From positions 124,001-188,000 of the forward strand of contig JACJWV010000009.1 of assembly GCA_020636915.1 (NCBI GenBank): a DNA stretch of 64,000 bases. The letters run 5' to 3'. The position numbers and the translations under genes were made by a program. Positions 1 to 7,394 of the stretch are shown here, in pieces. The notes under the pieces are model-generated. The model saw only the letters and a list, made by a program, of their open reading frames with translations, was not told the DNA's origin and searched no databases. Position 1 is the stretch's first letter. Every line of letters begins with the position of its first letter. Source of the stretch: Nocardioides sp. GTDB taxonomy: Bacteria > Actinomycetota > Actinomycetes > Propionibacteriales > Nocardioidaceae.

Positions 1-515
1 TCCGCCATCTCCAGGACGTGACCGCCCTTGCGGTCGGCGTTGTTGACCACCACGTCGAAGACCGACATCCGGCGCAGCGGCGCGGAGTCCTCGTGGATGA
101 GGGAGATCGGACGGTCGTGCCCGTCGAGGCCGTCGAAGACGTGCCGCCACCCCGCGGGGACCTCGCCCTCGGGCACCAGCGTCACCGCGACCTGCCCCTC
201 GTCGGGCTCCTGCCAGCGCTGCACCATGCCCCAGCCGTGCGGGCCGTCGCGCAGCCACGTCTCGGGGACGACGTCCCAGCCGAACGCCTCGGAGACCAGG
301 TACGCCGCGCGCTCCCGGTCGGCGAGGGTGCCGTACGGGAAGTCCCACAGCGGGCGTTCGCCGGCGACCGGCTTGTAGACGACCCGGATCCCGTCGATCT
401 CCCCCACGAACGTGGCGTTCGAGGCCGGCATCACCCGGCCGTGCAGCTCGATCGCCCCCGCCGCCAGGTCGGGGACCGCGGCGGCTCCGGTCTCCGGGGT
501 GAGCGGATCGGTCAC
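1..515 (-). CDS. SCO1664 family protein (partial, 3' end outside window)
   Basis: The N-terminal 171 residues are visible; the rest lies beyond base 1. The protein begins at a GTG that overlaps the stop of the upstream DUF3090 gene (GTGA overlap), so the two are translationally coupled. The visible part has a kinase-like beginning (GEIDGIRVVYKPVAGERPLW, a lysine in a VVYKP context) and later FDVVVNNADRKGGH, an N-D pair reminiscent of PI3/4-kinase-like folds to which SCO1664-type proteins are assigned. Biochemical role is unknown to me. In Actinobacteria this gene habitually follows DUF3090 and a histidine phosphatase, as here. The family call rests on motif and synteny. Confidence 0.85.
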   Translation of the reverse strand, partial: MTDPLTPETGAAAVPDLAAGAIELHGRVMPASNATFVGEIDGIRVVYKPVAGERPLWDFPYGTLADRERAAYLVSEAFGWDVVPETWLRDGPHGWGMVQRWQEPDEGQVAVTLVPEGEVPAGWRHVFDGLDGHDRPISLIHEDSAPLRRMSVFDVVVNNADRKGGHVLEMA

Positions 516-1102
516 GGGTCCCGTCGCCGGAAGCCGTTGGCCCGCACGCACAGATGACCGTCGGGGTCGATCGGGTTCCCGCAGAAGGGGCAGCTGGGGC
601 GGCCGGCCTCGAGGACCTGCTCCGCGCGCTTGACGAAGGCCCGCGCCGGACCCGGCTCGAGCCGCACGAGGAAGACCTCGTCGGGCTCGGGCTCCTCGAA
701 CTCCTCCTCGTCAAGGTCCTCGAGCTGCTCGGGGGTGACGACAGCGGCCTCGTTGAAGGGGAACACCTCGATCACCACCCGCTGGTCGTCGGGGTCCCAG
801 GACAGGGTCATCGTGCCCGCCCTGAACTCCTCCTCGATGGGCTGTTCGAGCGGGGCGGAGTCGTCGAGGCCGAGCGGTGCCACCGCGGGGATCAGGGCCT
901 CGTTGGCCTCGCTGGCCATCACGTCGTCGAGCAGCTCGTCGATCCGCTCGGCGAGCGCCTGGACCTGCTGCTTCTCCAGGGCGACGCTGACGACCCGGGC
1001 CCCCGACCGAGCCTGCAGGAAGAACGTGCGCTGGCCCGGGGGGCCGACGGTGCCGGCGACGAACCGCTCGGGTGGGTCGAAGCCGTGGACGAGGGGTGGC
1101 AT
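512..1102 (-). CDS. DUF3090 family protein
   Basis: This 196-residue protein starts MPPLVHGFDPPERF and contains the FFLQA stretch typical of DUF3090. The C-terminal 28 residues carry a CPFC...C arrangement (Cys near 171, 174 and 185) like a small zinc-ribbon, ending in a basic tail. An in-frame upstream extension exists, but the chosen ATG gives the family's usual length and the conserved N-terminus. It sits 10 nt after the phosphatase gene and overlaps the SCO1664-family gene by 4 nt, so the three form one operon. Function is unknown; the acidic middle (residues about 95-130) and the metal-binding-like tail are the only visible clues. Confidence 0.9.
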   Translation of the reverse strand: MPPLVHGFDPPERFVAGTVGPPGQRTFFLQARSGARVVSVALEKQQVQALAERIDELLDDVMASEANEALIPAVAPLGLDDSAPLEQPIEEEFRAGTMTLSWDPDDQRVVIEVFPFNEAAVVTPEQLEDLDEEEFEEPEPDEVFLVRLEPGPARAFVKRAEQVLEAGRPSCPFCGNPIDPDGHLCVRANGFRRRDP

Positions 1103-1112
1103 GTCGTTCACC

Positions 1113-1835
1113 CTAGGCCGTGGCGGAAGGGCCTGCGCCCCCGCCGACGACGGCATCGGTGCTGCGAGCGCTCCGAGCCCGCCCGCGCTTGCGTGGCGGC
1201 GGTGCCAGCCACGCGAGGTCGCCCGCATGGGTGTTCGTCGCGAGGACGTAGGGCCGGGTCGCGGTGTAGCGCACGATCGAGACCGACGCCGGGTCGACGT
1301 GCAGCCGCTGGAACAGGTCCAGGTGCATGCCGAGCGCGTCCGCGAGCACCGACTTGATCACGTCGCCGTGGCTGACCGCGACCCACACCGCGCCCACACC
1401 GTGCTCGGCCTCGAACGCGGCGTCGAGGCGTCGTACGGCGCCGACCGCGCGGGCCTGCATCGCGGTCATCGCCTCACCGCCCGGGAAGGCGGCTGCCGAG
1501 GGCTGGGTCTGCACCAGCGACCACAGCTTCTCCTTCGCGAGCTCCTTGATCGGGCGGCCGGCCCACTCCCCGTAGTCGCACTCGGTGATGCCCCGCTCGG
1601 TCGAGAGCGGCGGCGCCGCGGGCTGTGCTGCAACCAGCGCCTTCGCCGTCTGGCGGCAGCGCTCCAGCGGACTCGTCACGACCCCCGCGAGCGGGACGGC
1701 GGCGAGCCGCTCCGCCGTGCGTCCGGCCTGCGCCACGCCGGTCTCGTCGAGGCGCACCCCGGGGAGCCGGCCGGCCAGCGTTCCGGACGCGTTGGCCGTC
1801 GTCCGCCCGTGGCGCACGAGGATCACGGTTGCCAT
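1113..1835 (-). CDS. MSMEG_4193-type histidine phosphatase (phosphoglycerate-mutase fold)
   Basis: A 240-residue protein opening MATVILVRHGRTTANASG. The RHG motif at residues 8-10 supplies the phospho-accepting histidine of the histidine phosphatase superfamily. SSPLERC-like TSPLERCRQTAKAL near 55-68 and the second histidine in VSHGDVIKSVLAD near 150 complete the catalytic site. This is the first gene of the phosphatase-DUF3090-SCO1664 operon that is common in Actinobacteria. The ATG lies 7 nt from a TACAGT hexamer on the same strand, with no Shine-Dalgarno, so the mRNA is probably leaderless. The substrate is not known. The extreme C-terminus is basic and low in complexity. Confidence 0.9.
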   Translation of the reverse strand: MATVILVRHGRTTANASGTLAGRLPGVRLDETGVAQAGRTAERLAAVPLAGVVTSPLERCRQTAKALVAAQPAAPPLSTERGITECDYGEWAGRPIKELAKEKLWSLVQTQPSAAAFPGGEAMTAMQARAVGAVRRLDAAFEAEHGVGAVWVAVSHGDVIKSVLADALGMHLDLFQRLHVDPASVSIVRYTATRPYVLATNTHAGDLAWLAPPPRKRGRARSARSTDAVVGGGAGPSATA

Positions 1836-1842
1836 GGCCGCG

Positions 1843-1861
1843 ACTGTAGTGCGGCTACGGT
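1843..1861. promoter_or_regulatory. Divergent leaderless promoters for the phosphatase operon and corA
   Basis: The gap between the two divergent start codons is only 32 nt. On the minus strand TACAGT (1843-1848) lies 7 nt before the ATG at 1835. On the plus strand TACGGT (1856-1861) lies 6 nt before the GTG at 1868. Both match an actinobacterial -10 (TANNNT) placed so that transcription would begin at the start codon. No Shine-Dalgarno is present on either side. Inferred from spacing only. Confidence 0.6.
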
Positions 1862-1867
1862 GGCCCC

Positions 1868-2839
1868 GTGATCGTGGACTGCGCGTTGTACCGCGACGGC
1901 GCCCGCATCGAGGGCAGTGACGACTGGCGCGAGCTGCGGACCCATGCCACCGAGCCCGGCGACTTCATCTGGATCGGGATGTTCGAGCCGTCGCAGGACG
2001 AGATCGCCGAGGTGGCGCAGGTCTTCTGCCTCCACCCGCTGGCTGTCGAGGACGCCGTCAAGGCCCACCAGCGCCCGAAGCTGGAGCGCTTCGACGACCA
2101 GGTGTTCACCGTCTTGAAGACGCTCTGGTACGTCGACGAGCAGGATGCCGTCGAGACCGGGGAGATCGCCATGTTCGTCGGTGCCGACTTCGTGGTCACC
2201 GTCCGGCACGGCTCCGGCGGCGAGCTCCACTCGGCCCGTGAACAGCTCGAGGAGCGCCGCCACGTGCTCCGCCACGGTGCCGGGGGCGTGCTGTACGCGA
2301 TCGTCGACCGGGTCGTCGACGAGTACCTCGAGGTCGTCGACGAGCTGGTGGTCGACGTCGACGAGATCGAGACCTCCGTCTTCTCCTCCGAGCGGACCGA
2401 CGACTCGGCACGGATCTACGTGCTGAAGCGCGAGCTGGCCGAGGTACGTCGTGCGGTCATGCCGCTGCGCGACCCGCTCGCCAAGCTCGCGGCCGGCCAG
2501 GTGGCGGGCGTGCCCGAGAAGGCGGCGCCGTTCTTCCGGGACGTGGCCGACCACCTCGCCCGCGTCGCGGAGACGGTCGACTCCCTCGACGCCCTGCTGT
2601 CGACGGCGTTCGAGGCGCACCTGGCCCAGATCTCCGTCCAGCAGAACAACGACATGCGCAAGATCAGCGCCTGGGTCGGCCTGGTCGCGCCGCCCACCCT
2701 GATCGCCGGCATCTACGGCATGAACTTCCGGCACATGCCCGAGCTGGGGTGGGGCGTGGGGTACCCGCTCGCGCTGCTGCTGATGGCGGCCATCTCCGGC
2801 ACGCTCTACGTCTTGTTCAAGCGGTCCGGCTGGCTCTAG
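1868..2839 (+). CDS. corA: CorA family magnesium/cobalt transporter (copy 1)
   Basis: A 323-residue CorA-type divalent cation channel of the cytoplasmic membrane. The long N-terminal cytoplasmic domain carries the family sequence DAVKAHQRPKLE near residue 60. Two C-terminal membrane helices follow, the first ending in the pore signature YGMNF, the second (about residues 290-312) ending in a short basic tail. Length is normal for the family. The GTG start is 6 nt after TACGGT, suggesting a leaderless mRNA. A longer paralogue lies at 29261-30388, so this organism has at least two. Transport of magnesium is the family expectation; cobalt or nickel cannot be excluded. Confidence 0.93.
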   Translation: MIVDCALYRDGARIEGSDDWRELRTHATEPGDFIWIGMFEPSQDEIAEVAQVFCLHPLAVEDAVKAHQRPKLERFDDQVFTVLKTLWYVDEQDAVETGEIAMFVGADFVVTVRHGSGGELHSAREQLEERRHVLRHGAGGVLYAIVDRVVDEYLEVVDELVVDVDEIETSVFSSERTDDSARIYVLKRELAEVRRAVMPLRDPLAKLAAGQVAGVPEKAAPFFRDVADHLARVAETVDSLDALLSTAFEAHLAQISVQQNNDMRKISAWVGLVAPPTLIAGIYGMNFRHMPELGWGVGYPLALLLMAAISGTLYVLFKRSGWL

Positions 2840-2878
2840 CTCTCGGTGTGGACGCGAGGGGTGGGCCCTGGCCGGCGC

Positions 2879-3706
2879 TCAGGTCGGCGCCATCACCCCG
2901 GTGGCGAGGAGTCCGATCAGCAGCAGCCCGAGGGCGACGCGGTAGGGGATGAACCAGGTGATCGCGTGTCCGGCGACGAACCGCAGCAGCCACGCGATCG
3001 ACGCGTAGGCCACGACGAACGCCACGGCGATCCCGACGAGCGCGACCCCGAGCCCGATGTCGCCGCCCATGGCGTCGGGGAGCTCGAAGAGACCGGCAGC
3101 GACGAGCGCGGGGATCGAGAGGAAGAAGCTCACCCGGGTGGCGGTGACCCGGTCCAGCCCGAGGAACAGGCCTCCGGAGATCGTGGCGCCCGAGCGGGAG
3201 ACGCCCGGCACCAGGGCGACCACCTGGATCAGGCCGATCCCGATGGCGTCGCGCAGCCGGAGGTCCTTCTCGGACCGGTCCTGACGCCCCACCCGCTCGG
3301 CGGCCCACATCACCGCGCTCCACGCGATCAGGGCGAAGGCGACCACCCACAGCGAGCGGAGCGGGCCGGTGATGACGTCCTTGAGCACGAGGCCGGCGAT
3401 CCCCACCGGGATCGTGCCGACGATGACGTACCAGCCCATCCGGTGGTCGAGGGTGCCGCGGTACTCCGGCTTCACCAGGCCGGCGACCCACGCCTTCGCG
3501 ATCCGCCAGATGTCGCGGAAGAAGTACACGACCACGGCAGCGATGGCCCCCATCTGGATCACGGCCGTGTACGCCGTCACCGCCTCGTCGGCCAGGTCCA
3601 GCCCGAGCGCCTTCTCGGCGATCGTCAGGTGGCCGGTGCTGGAGATGGGGAGGAACTCGGTGAGCCCCTCGACGATGCCGAGGACGACGGCGTCGAAGTA
3701 GTTCAT
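2879..3706 (-). CDS. uppP: Undecaprenyl-diphosphatase (BacA/UppP)
   Basis: A 275-residue integral membrane phosphatase that converts undecaprenyl pyrophosphate to the monophosphate, recycling the lipid carrier for cell-wall synthesis and giving some bacitracin tolerance. Both signature regions are present: EGLTEFLPISSTGHL near the N-terminus (catalytic Glu and Ser) and PGVSRSGATISGG in the middle. About eight hydrophobic segments are visible. I chose the ATG of MNYFDAVVLG, which is the family N-terminus and has AAAGCGAG upstream; an in-frame extension of 30 codons is not family-like. A TAGGCT hexamer (minus strand, 3742-3747) upstream could be the -10. Convergent with corA, 39 nt apart. Confidence 0.95.
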   Translation of the reverse strand: MNYFDAVVLGIVEGLTEFLPISSTGHLTIAEKALGLDLADEAVTAYTAVIQMGAIAAVVVYFFRDIWRIAKAWVAGLVKPEYRGTLDHRMGWYVIVGTIPVGIAGLVLKDVITGPLRSLWVVAFALIAWSAVMWAAERVGRQDRSEKDLRLRDAIGIGLIQVVALVPGVSRSGATISGGLFLGLDRVTATRVSFFLSIPALVAAGLFELPDAMGGDIGLGVALVGIAVAFVVAYASIAWLLRFVAGHAITWFIPYRVALGLLLIGLLATGVMAPT

Positions 3707-3822
3707 CGACTCGCTTTCGGGTCGGTGTGGGCGGCTGCGACAGCCTACGGGGTGGCACCTGTGCGGAACGTGAACGGCGAGCCGGGAGGGCTCCACACCC
3801 GCGCCTTGGCTACCTTTCCCCC

Positions 3823-4770
3823 ATGCAGCAACGGCGTGTCGGCTCGACCGGCCTGACGGTGTCCCGCCTCGGGCTGGGCACGATGACCTGGGGCCGCGAC
3901 ACCGACGAGCACGAGGCGCGCGACCAGCTGATCGCGTTCGCCGAGACCGGGGGCACCCTCCTGGACACGGCGGCGGGCTACGGCAACGGTGCCTCGGAGG
4001 AGCTGATCGGCACGCTGATCGGCGACGTGGTGTCCCGCGACGAGGTGGTCCTCGCCACCAAGGCCGGCATCAGCGCGAGGCGTGGCAGCCGGGAGTACAA
4101 CACCTCGCGCGGCCACCTCCTGACGACGCTCGACGCCTCCCTGCGCCGGCTGGGCACCGACCACGTCGACCTCTGGCAGGTGCACATCTGGTCCGACGAC
4201 ACCCCGCTCGAGGAGACCCTGGCCGCGCTGGACACGGCGGTGAGCAGTGGGCGGGCGGCGTACGTCGGGATCTCCAACTACTCCGGGTGGCAGACCGCGC
4301 AGGCGGCGACGTGGCAGCGCGCCGTACCGGGGCGCTCGCCGCTGGCCTCGACGCAGGTCGAGTACTCCCTGCTCAACCGTGCGGTCGAGCACGAGGTCCT
4401 GCCGGCGGCCGCCGCCCTCGGGCTGGGGGTGCTCCCCTGGTCACCGCTGGGACGCGGCGTGCTGACGGGCAAGTACCGGACGGGCACCCCCTCGGACTCC
4501 CGGGCGGCCTCGGCGCACTTCTCGAACTTCGTCAACGCCTACCTCGACGAGCGCTCGGCGAGCATCGTCGAGGCGGTCGCCCGCGCCGCGGACGGCCTGG
4601 GGTGGAGCGCCCTGGAGGTGGCGCTGGTCTGGGTCCGCGACCGCGCCGGCGTCACCGCTCCGGTGGTCGGCGCACGGACCGCCGCCCAGCTGCGTGGCGC
4701 CCTCGGCGTGGAGGAGCTCACGCTGCCCGACGAGATCGTCCGCGCACTCGACGACGTTTCGGCAGACTGA
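3823..4770 (+). CDS. Aldo/keto reductase
   Basis: A 315-residue NADPH-dependent oxidoreductase of the TIM-barrel aldo/keto reductase superfamily. The catalytic tetrad can be read: Asp and Tyr in LLDTAAGYGNG, Lys in LATKAGI and His in LWQVHIW. The C-terminal cofactor region is present (VTAPVVGARTAAQL). The substrate is not predictable. The ATG follows TACCTT by 6 nt, consistent with a leaderless transcript; an in-frame upstream start gives a non-family extension and was rejected. In Actinobacteria this gene often sits beside UppP, DUF5703 and an M20 hydrolase, the arrangement seen here. Confidence 0.93.
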   Translation: MQQRRVGSTGLTVSRLGLGTMTWGRDTDEHEARDQLIAFAETGGTLLDTAAGYGNGASEELIGTLIGDVVSRDEVVLATKAGISARRGSREYNTSRGHLLTTLDASLRRLGTDHVDLWQVHIWSDDTPLEETLAALDTAVSSGRAAYVGISNYSGWQTAQAATWQRAVPGRSPLASTQVEYSLLNRAVEHEVLPAAAALGLGVLPWSPLGRGVLTGKYRTGTPSDSRAASAHFSNFVNAYLDERSASIVEAVARAADGLGWSALEVALVWVRDRAGVTAPVVGARTAAQLRGALGVEELTLPDEIVRALDDVSAD

Positions 4771-4803
4771 GGTCAGCGAGACCGGAGACCCGGAGGAGGA
4801 ACC

Positions 4804-5022
4804 ATGACCCGTGCGTTGCGCCGCCCACCCGCCCGCGGGGTGGAGTGGGAGTTCGAGAGGGTCACCTTCTCCCGGGAGTTCTCGCGCAACGTCGTCACCA
4901 GGCTCCTGGTCGAACGCGCCGAGCACGGCGGCTGGGAGCTCGACCGGGTCCGCATCACCGCCGACGGCACCCGCCGCGTCATCCTGCGTCGCAAGATCAT
5001 CCGGGCGGTCCGCACCGCCTGA
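4804..5022 (+). CDS. DUF5703 family protein
   Basis: A 72-residue basic protein. The stretch VEWEFERVTFSREFSR, then HGGWELDRVRITADGTRR and a final basic RRKIIR, is characteristic of DUF5703. GAGGAGG lies 6-12 nt before the ATG, a good ribosome-binding site, and the gene is 33 nt after the aldo/keto reductase, so it probably shares its transcript. No enzymatic function is known. The conserved neighbourhood with the M20 hydrolase suggests a linked but undefined role. Confidence 0.88.
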   Translation: MTRALRRPPARGVEWEFERVTFSREFSRNVVTRLLVERAEHGGWELDRVRITADGTRRVILRRKIIRAVRTA

Positions 5023-5051
5023 CGGCGGGCTGACATAACTGCGCCCGGCCC

Positions 5052-5114
5052 TGCGGTTTGGTCACCAACCGCAGGGATTTCGGCTCCAGATCTGCGGTTG
5101 GTGACCAATCCGCG
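5052..5114. repeat. REPIN-like 63-bp element, copy 1
   Basis: Left arm 5052-5073 and right arm 5093-5114 are inverted copies of each other (one mismatch plus the outer base) separated by a 19-nt spacer. Each arm is itself a near-palindrome around TTGGTCACCAA. The element lies between the end of the DUF5703 gene and the convergent M20 gene. Other intact copies are at 9710, 15249, 22072 and 30534, always 22+19+22 nt. Confidence 0.85.
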
Positions 5115-5222
5115 CATGTTCCGCACACCGCGTGCACAGCGGTAACTGGAGGCGCCAACGCCCGGGCCGAGCCGACGGACCGTCCGCGTCCCGGAAGACC
5201 GACCGGGCGCCCCGCTGACCGG

Positions 5223-6551
5223 TCAGACCTCGTCGAGGAACCGGTCGAAGACCCGCGCCCCGAACTCCAAGGCATCGACGGGGACCCGCTCGTCCACACC
5301 GTGGAAGAGCGCGGTGAAGTCCAGGTCCGCCGGCAGCCGCAGCGGCGCGAACCCGTAGGACCGCATGCCGAGCTTGCGGAAGTGCTTGGCGTCGGTGCCG
5401 CCGCTCATCAGGTACGGCGCGACGATCGCCTCGGGGTCCTCGGCGAGCAGCGAGCGCGTCATCGCGTCCACCAGCGCGCCGTCGTACGGCGTCTCCCACG
5501 GCTGCTGGTGCGAGAGCGCCTCGATCTCGATCCCGTCCCCGACCAGCTCGGCCAGGGTCGCGAAGAACTCGTCCTCGTAGCCCGGCAGGAACCGACCGTC
5601 GACGTGCGCGGTCGCCTCGGAGGGGATGACGTTCACCTTGTAGCCCGCCCCCAGCATCGTCGGGTTGCAGGTGTTGCGGATGACCGCGCCGAGCATCCGG
5701 GCCGCCCCGCCGAACTCCTCGACGAGTGCCTCGGCGTTGTCCGGGGTCGCCTCCTCGCCGGCGAGCTCGCCCACCGCGGCGAGCAGCGTGCGCATCGCGG
5801 GCGTCAGGCGGACCGGCCACTCGTGCGCACCGATCCGGGCCACGGCGGTGGCGAGGGTCGTCACGGCGTTGTCGTGGTTGATCATCGAGCCGTGGCCGGC
5901 GCGCCCGCGCGCGGTCAGGCGCAGCCAGGCCATGCCCTTCTCGGCCGCCTCGACCAGGTAGACGCGGCGTCCGCGGACGGTGGCGCTGAAGCCGCCGACC
6001 TCCCCCACGGCCTCGGTGCAGCCCTCGAGCTCGTCGGCGTGCTCCTCGACGAGCACCTGGGCGCCGCGGTGGCCGCCGGCCTCCTCGTCGGCGGTGAAGC
6101 AGAGCGTGATCGGCCGAGCCGGCACCCGGCCCGACCGCTGCCGAGCCCGGACCACCGCGAGCAGCATCGCGTCGAAGTCCTTCATGTCGACCGCGCCCCG
6201 GCCCCACAGGTAGCCGTCCTGGATCTCTCCCGCGAACGGGTCGACCTGCCAGTCCTCGGCCCGTGCGGGTACGACGTCGAGGTGGCCGTGCAGCAGCAGG
6301 CCGCCCTCTCTGGCGACCGACGTCGGCCCCGCCGTACCGCCGCCCCACTGCGCGACGACCGAGGTCCGACCCGGTTCAGACTCGTAGAGACGGGACTCGA
6401 TGCCGACCTCGTCGAGCAGGGTGGCCACGTGCTCGGCGGCCTTCCGCTCCCCCGGCCCGTCCTGGTCTCCGTAGTTCGAGGTGTCGATGCGGATCAGGTC
6501 GCGACACAGCTCGACGACCTCGGCAGCGGGGTCCACACGCGCGTCCGTCAT
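5223..6551 (-). CDS. M20/M25/M40 family metallohydrolase
   Basis: A 442-residue zinc aminoacylase/carboxypeptidase-type hydrolase related to DapE and ArgE. The metal-site motifs are all present: HGHLDVVPA near 90, GAVDMKDF near 120, the catalytic pair in FTADEEAGG near 155, and the C-terminal GGTDAKHF. The middle part holds the dimerisation insertion. The ATG is followed by TDARVDPAAEV, usual for actinobacterial members. The substrate is unknown; a dipeptide or N-acyl amino acid is the family expectation. Convergent with DUF5703, with the first REPIN-like element between them. Confidence 0.92.
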   Translation of the reverse strand: MTDARVDPAAEVVELCRDLIRIDTSNYGDQDGPGERKAAEHVATLLDEVGIESRLYESEPGRTSVVAQWGGGTAGPTSVAREGGLLLHGHLDVVPARAEDWQVDPFAGEIQDGYLWGRGAVDMKDFDAMLLAVVRARQRSGRVPARPITLCFTADEEAGGHRGAQVLVEEHADELEGCTEAVGEVGGFSATVRGRRVYLVEAAEKGMAWLRLTARGRAGHGSMINHDNAVTTLATAVARIGAHEWPVRLTPAMRTLLAAVGELAGEEATPDNAEALVEEFGGAARMLGAVIRNTCNPTMLGAGYKVNVIPSEATAHVDGRFLPGYEDEFFATLAELVGDGIEIEALSHQQPWETPYDGALVDAMTRSLLAEDPEAIVAPYLMSGGTDAKHFRKLGMRSYGFAPLRLPADLDFTALFHGVDERVPVDALEFGARVFDRFLDEV

Positions 6552-6625
6552 GGCCCCAGCATGTCACCGGATCCGGGGCCGGCAACCGGCCTCGGGCCGA
6601 TGAGGAGGTTCGGCCCCGCCTTTGC

Positions 6626-6631
6626 TACTGT
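6626..6631 (+). promoter_or_regulatory. -10 element for tRNA-Leu
   Basis: TACTGT lies 13 nt before the first base of the mature tRNA and matches an actinobacterial -10. No convincing -35 is seen 17-19 nt upstream. Confidence 0.4.
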
Positions 6632-6644
6632 TCCACCCGCACTC

Positions 6645-6733
6645 GTCCGGGTGGCGGAATTGGCAGACGCGCTAGCTTGAGGTGCTAGTGCCCGTATTAG
6701 GGCGTGGGGGTTCAAGTCCCCCCTCGGACACCA
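6645..6733 (+). tRNA. tRNA-Leu, anticodon GAG
   Basis: The acceptor stem GTCCGGG pairs with CTCGGAC (one G-T pair). A D-arm with GGAATTGGCAGAC follows, then an anticodon stem CTAGC/GCTAG enclosing TTGAGGT with anticodon GAG, a long variable arm (TGCCCGTATTAGGGCG) typical of class II tRNA-Leu, and a T-arm containing GGTTCAAGTCC. CCA is encoded at 6731-6733. It reads CUC and CUU codons. Confidence 0.97.
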
Positions 6734-6766
6734 GCAGCACCAGTAGCACCCGACAGCACCACGAGA

Positions 6767-6789
6767 AGAGGCCCCGTCGCGGGGCCTCT
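6767..6789 (+). terminator. Intrinsic terminator after tRNA-Leu
   Basis: AGAGGCCCCG (6767-6776) pairs perfectly with CGGGGCCTCT (6780-6789) across a 3-nt loop. It is followed by CGTCATTT, a weak T-run. It lies 33 nt after the tRNA and ahead of the furA control region. Confidence 0.8.
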
Positions 6790-6846
6790 CGTCATTTCGG
6801 CCCGGCCCGGCCCGGTCGGGGCTCGCCGTTCCTCCCCACGGAACGG

Positions 6847-6865
6847 TTCTTGAATCATTCAAGAA
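6847..6865. promoter_or_regulatory. FurA autoregulatory operator (perfect 19-bp palindrome)
   Basis: TTCTTGAATCATTCAAGAA is a perfect 9-1-9 inverted repeat 20 nt upstream of the furA start. AT-rich palindromes of this type, containing TTGA...TCAA, are the operators of FurA/FurS/CatR proteins next to catalase-peroxidase genes. CAGAGT at 6873-6878, 6 nt before the ATG, could be the -10 of a leaderless furA mRNA. Confidence 0.75.
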
Positions 6866-6884
6866 AGTGCGCCAGAGTGCGGAC

Positions 6885-7394
6885 ATGCACCCGCCGGCCG
6901 ACTACGAGCAGATGCTCCGTGAGTCCGACCTGCGCGTCACGCGGCCCCGGGTCGCCGTGCTCGCCGCCGTGCACCGGCACCCGCACGCGGACACCGAGAC
7001 CGTCATCGCCGCGGCACGTGAAGACCTCGACGACGTGTCCCACCAGGCCGTCTACGACGTGCTGCGGGCGCTGACCGCAGCCGGGCTGGTGCGCCGCATC
7101 CAGCCCTCGGGGGCGCTGGCCCGTTACGAGGCGCGCGTGGGCGACAACCACCACCACGTGGTGTGCCGCTCGTGCGGGACCATCGCCGACGTCGACTGCG
7201 CCGTCGGCCACGTCCCGTGCCTGACCGCCTCCGACGACCACGGCTTCACGATCGACGAGGCCGAGGTCGTCTACTGGGGCCTGTGCCCCGCCTGCTCGAA
7301 CCCGCCAGACCAGCACCACCCGGATCAGCACCAGCCAGCCCGCCAGGGACAACCCGTTGGAAGGAAGCGCGAGACCGATGACCGACAGCAGTGA
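6885..7394 (+). CDS. furA: Fur family transcriptional repressor of katG (FurA/CatR type)
   Basis: A 169-residue metal-dependent regulator. Residues about 1-75 form the winged helix (LRVTRPRVAVLAAV, then VSHQAVYDVLRALTAAGLVRR). The dimerisation domain has the regulatory HHHHVVCRSCG cluster and a second CPAC pair near the C-terminus; together they give the two CxxC motifs of structural zinc. It should sense peroxide or iron state and repress itself and katG, with which it overlaps by 17 nt. I used the ATG of MHPPADYEQML because it follows a -10-like CAGAGT by 6 nt; a GTG 18 nt upstream is also possible. The C-terminal tail is unusually rich in His, Gln and Pro. Confidence 0.93.
   Translation: MHPPADYEQMLRESDLRVTRPRVAVLAAVHRHPHADTETVIAAAREDLDDVSHQAVYDVLRALTAAGLVRRIQPSGALARYEARVGDNHHHVVCRSCGTIADVDCAVGHVPCLTASDDHGFTIDEAEVVYWGLCPACSNPPDQHHPDQHQPARQGQPVGRKRETDDRQQ

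Noticed and set aside
5062..6348. Second frame overlapping the M20 hydrolase
   Set aside because: The low-complexity Arg/Gly product contrasts with the intact metal-site motifs in the chosen frame.
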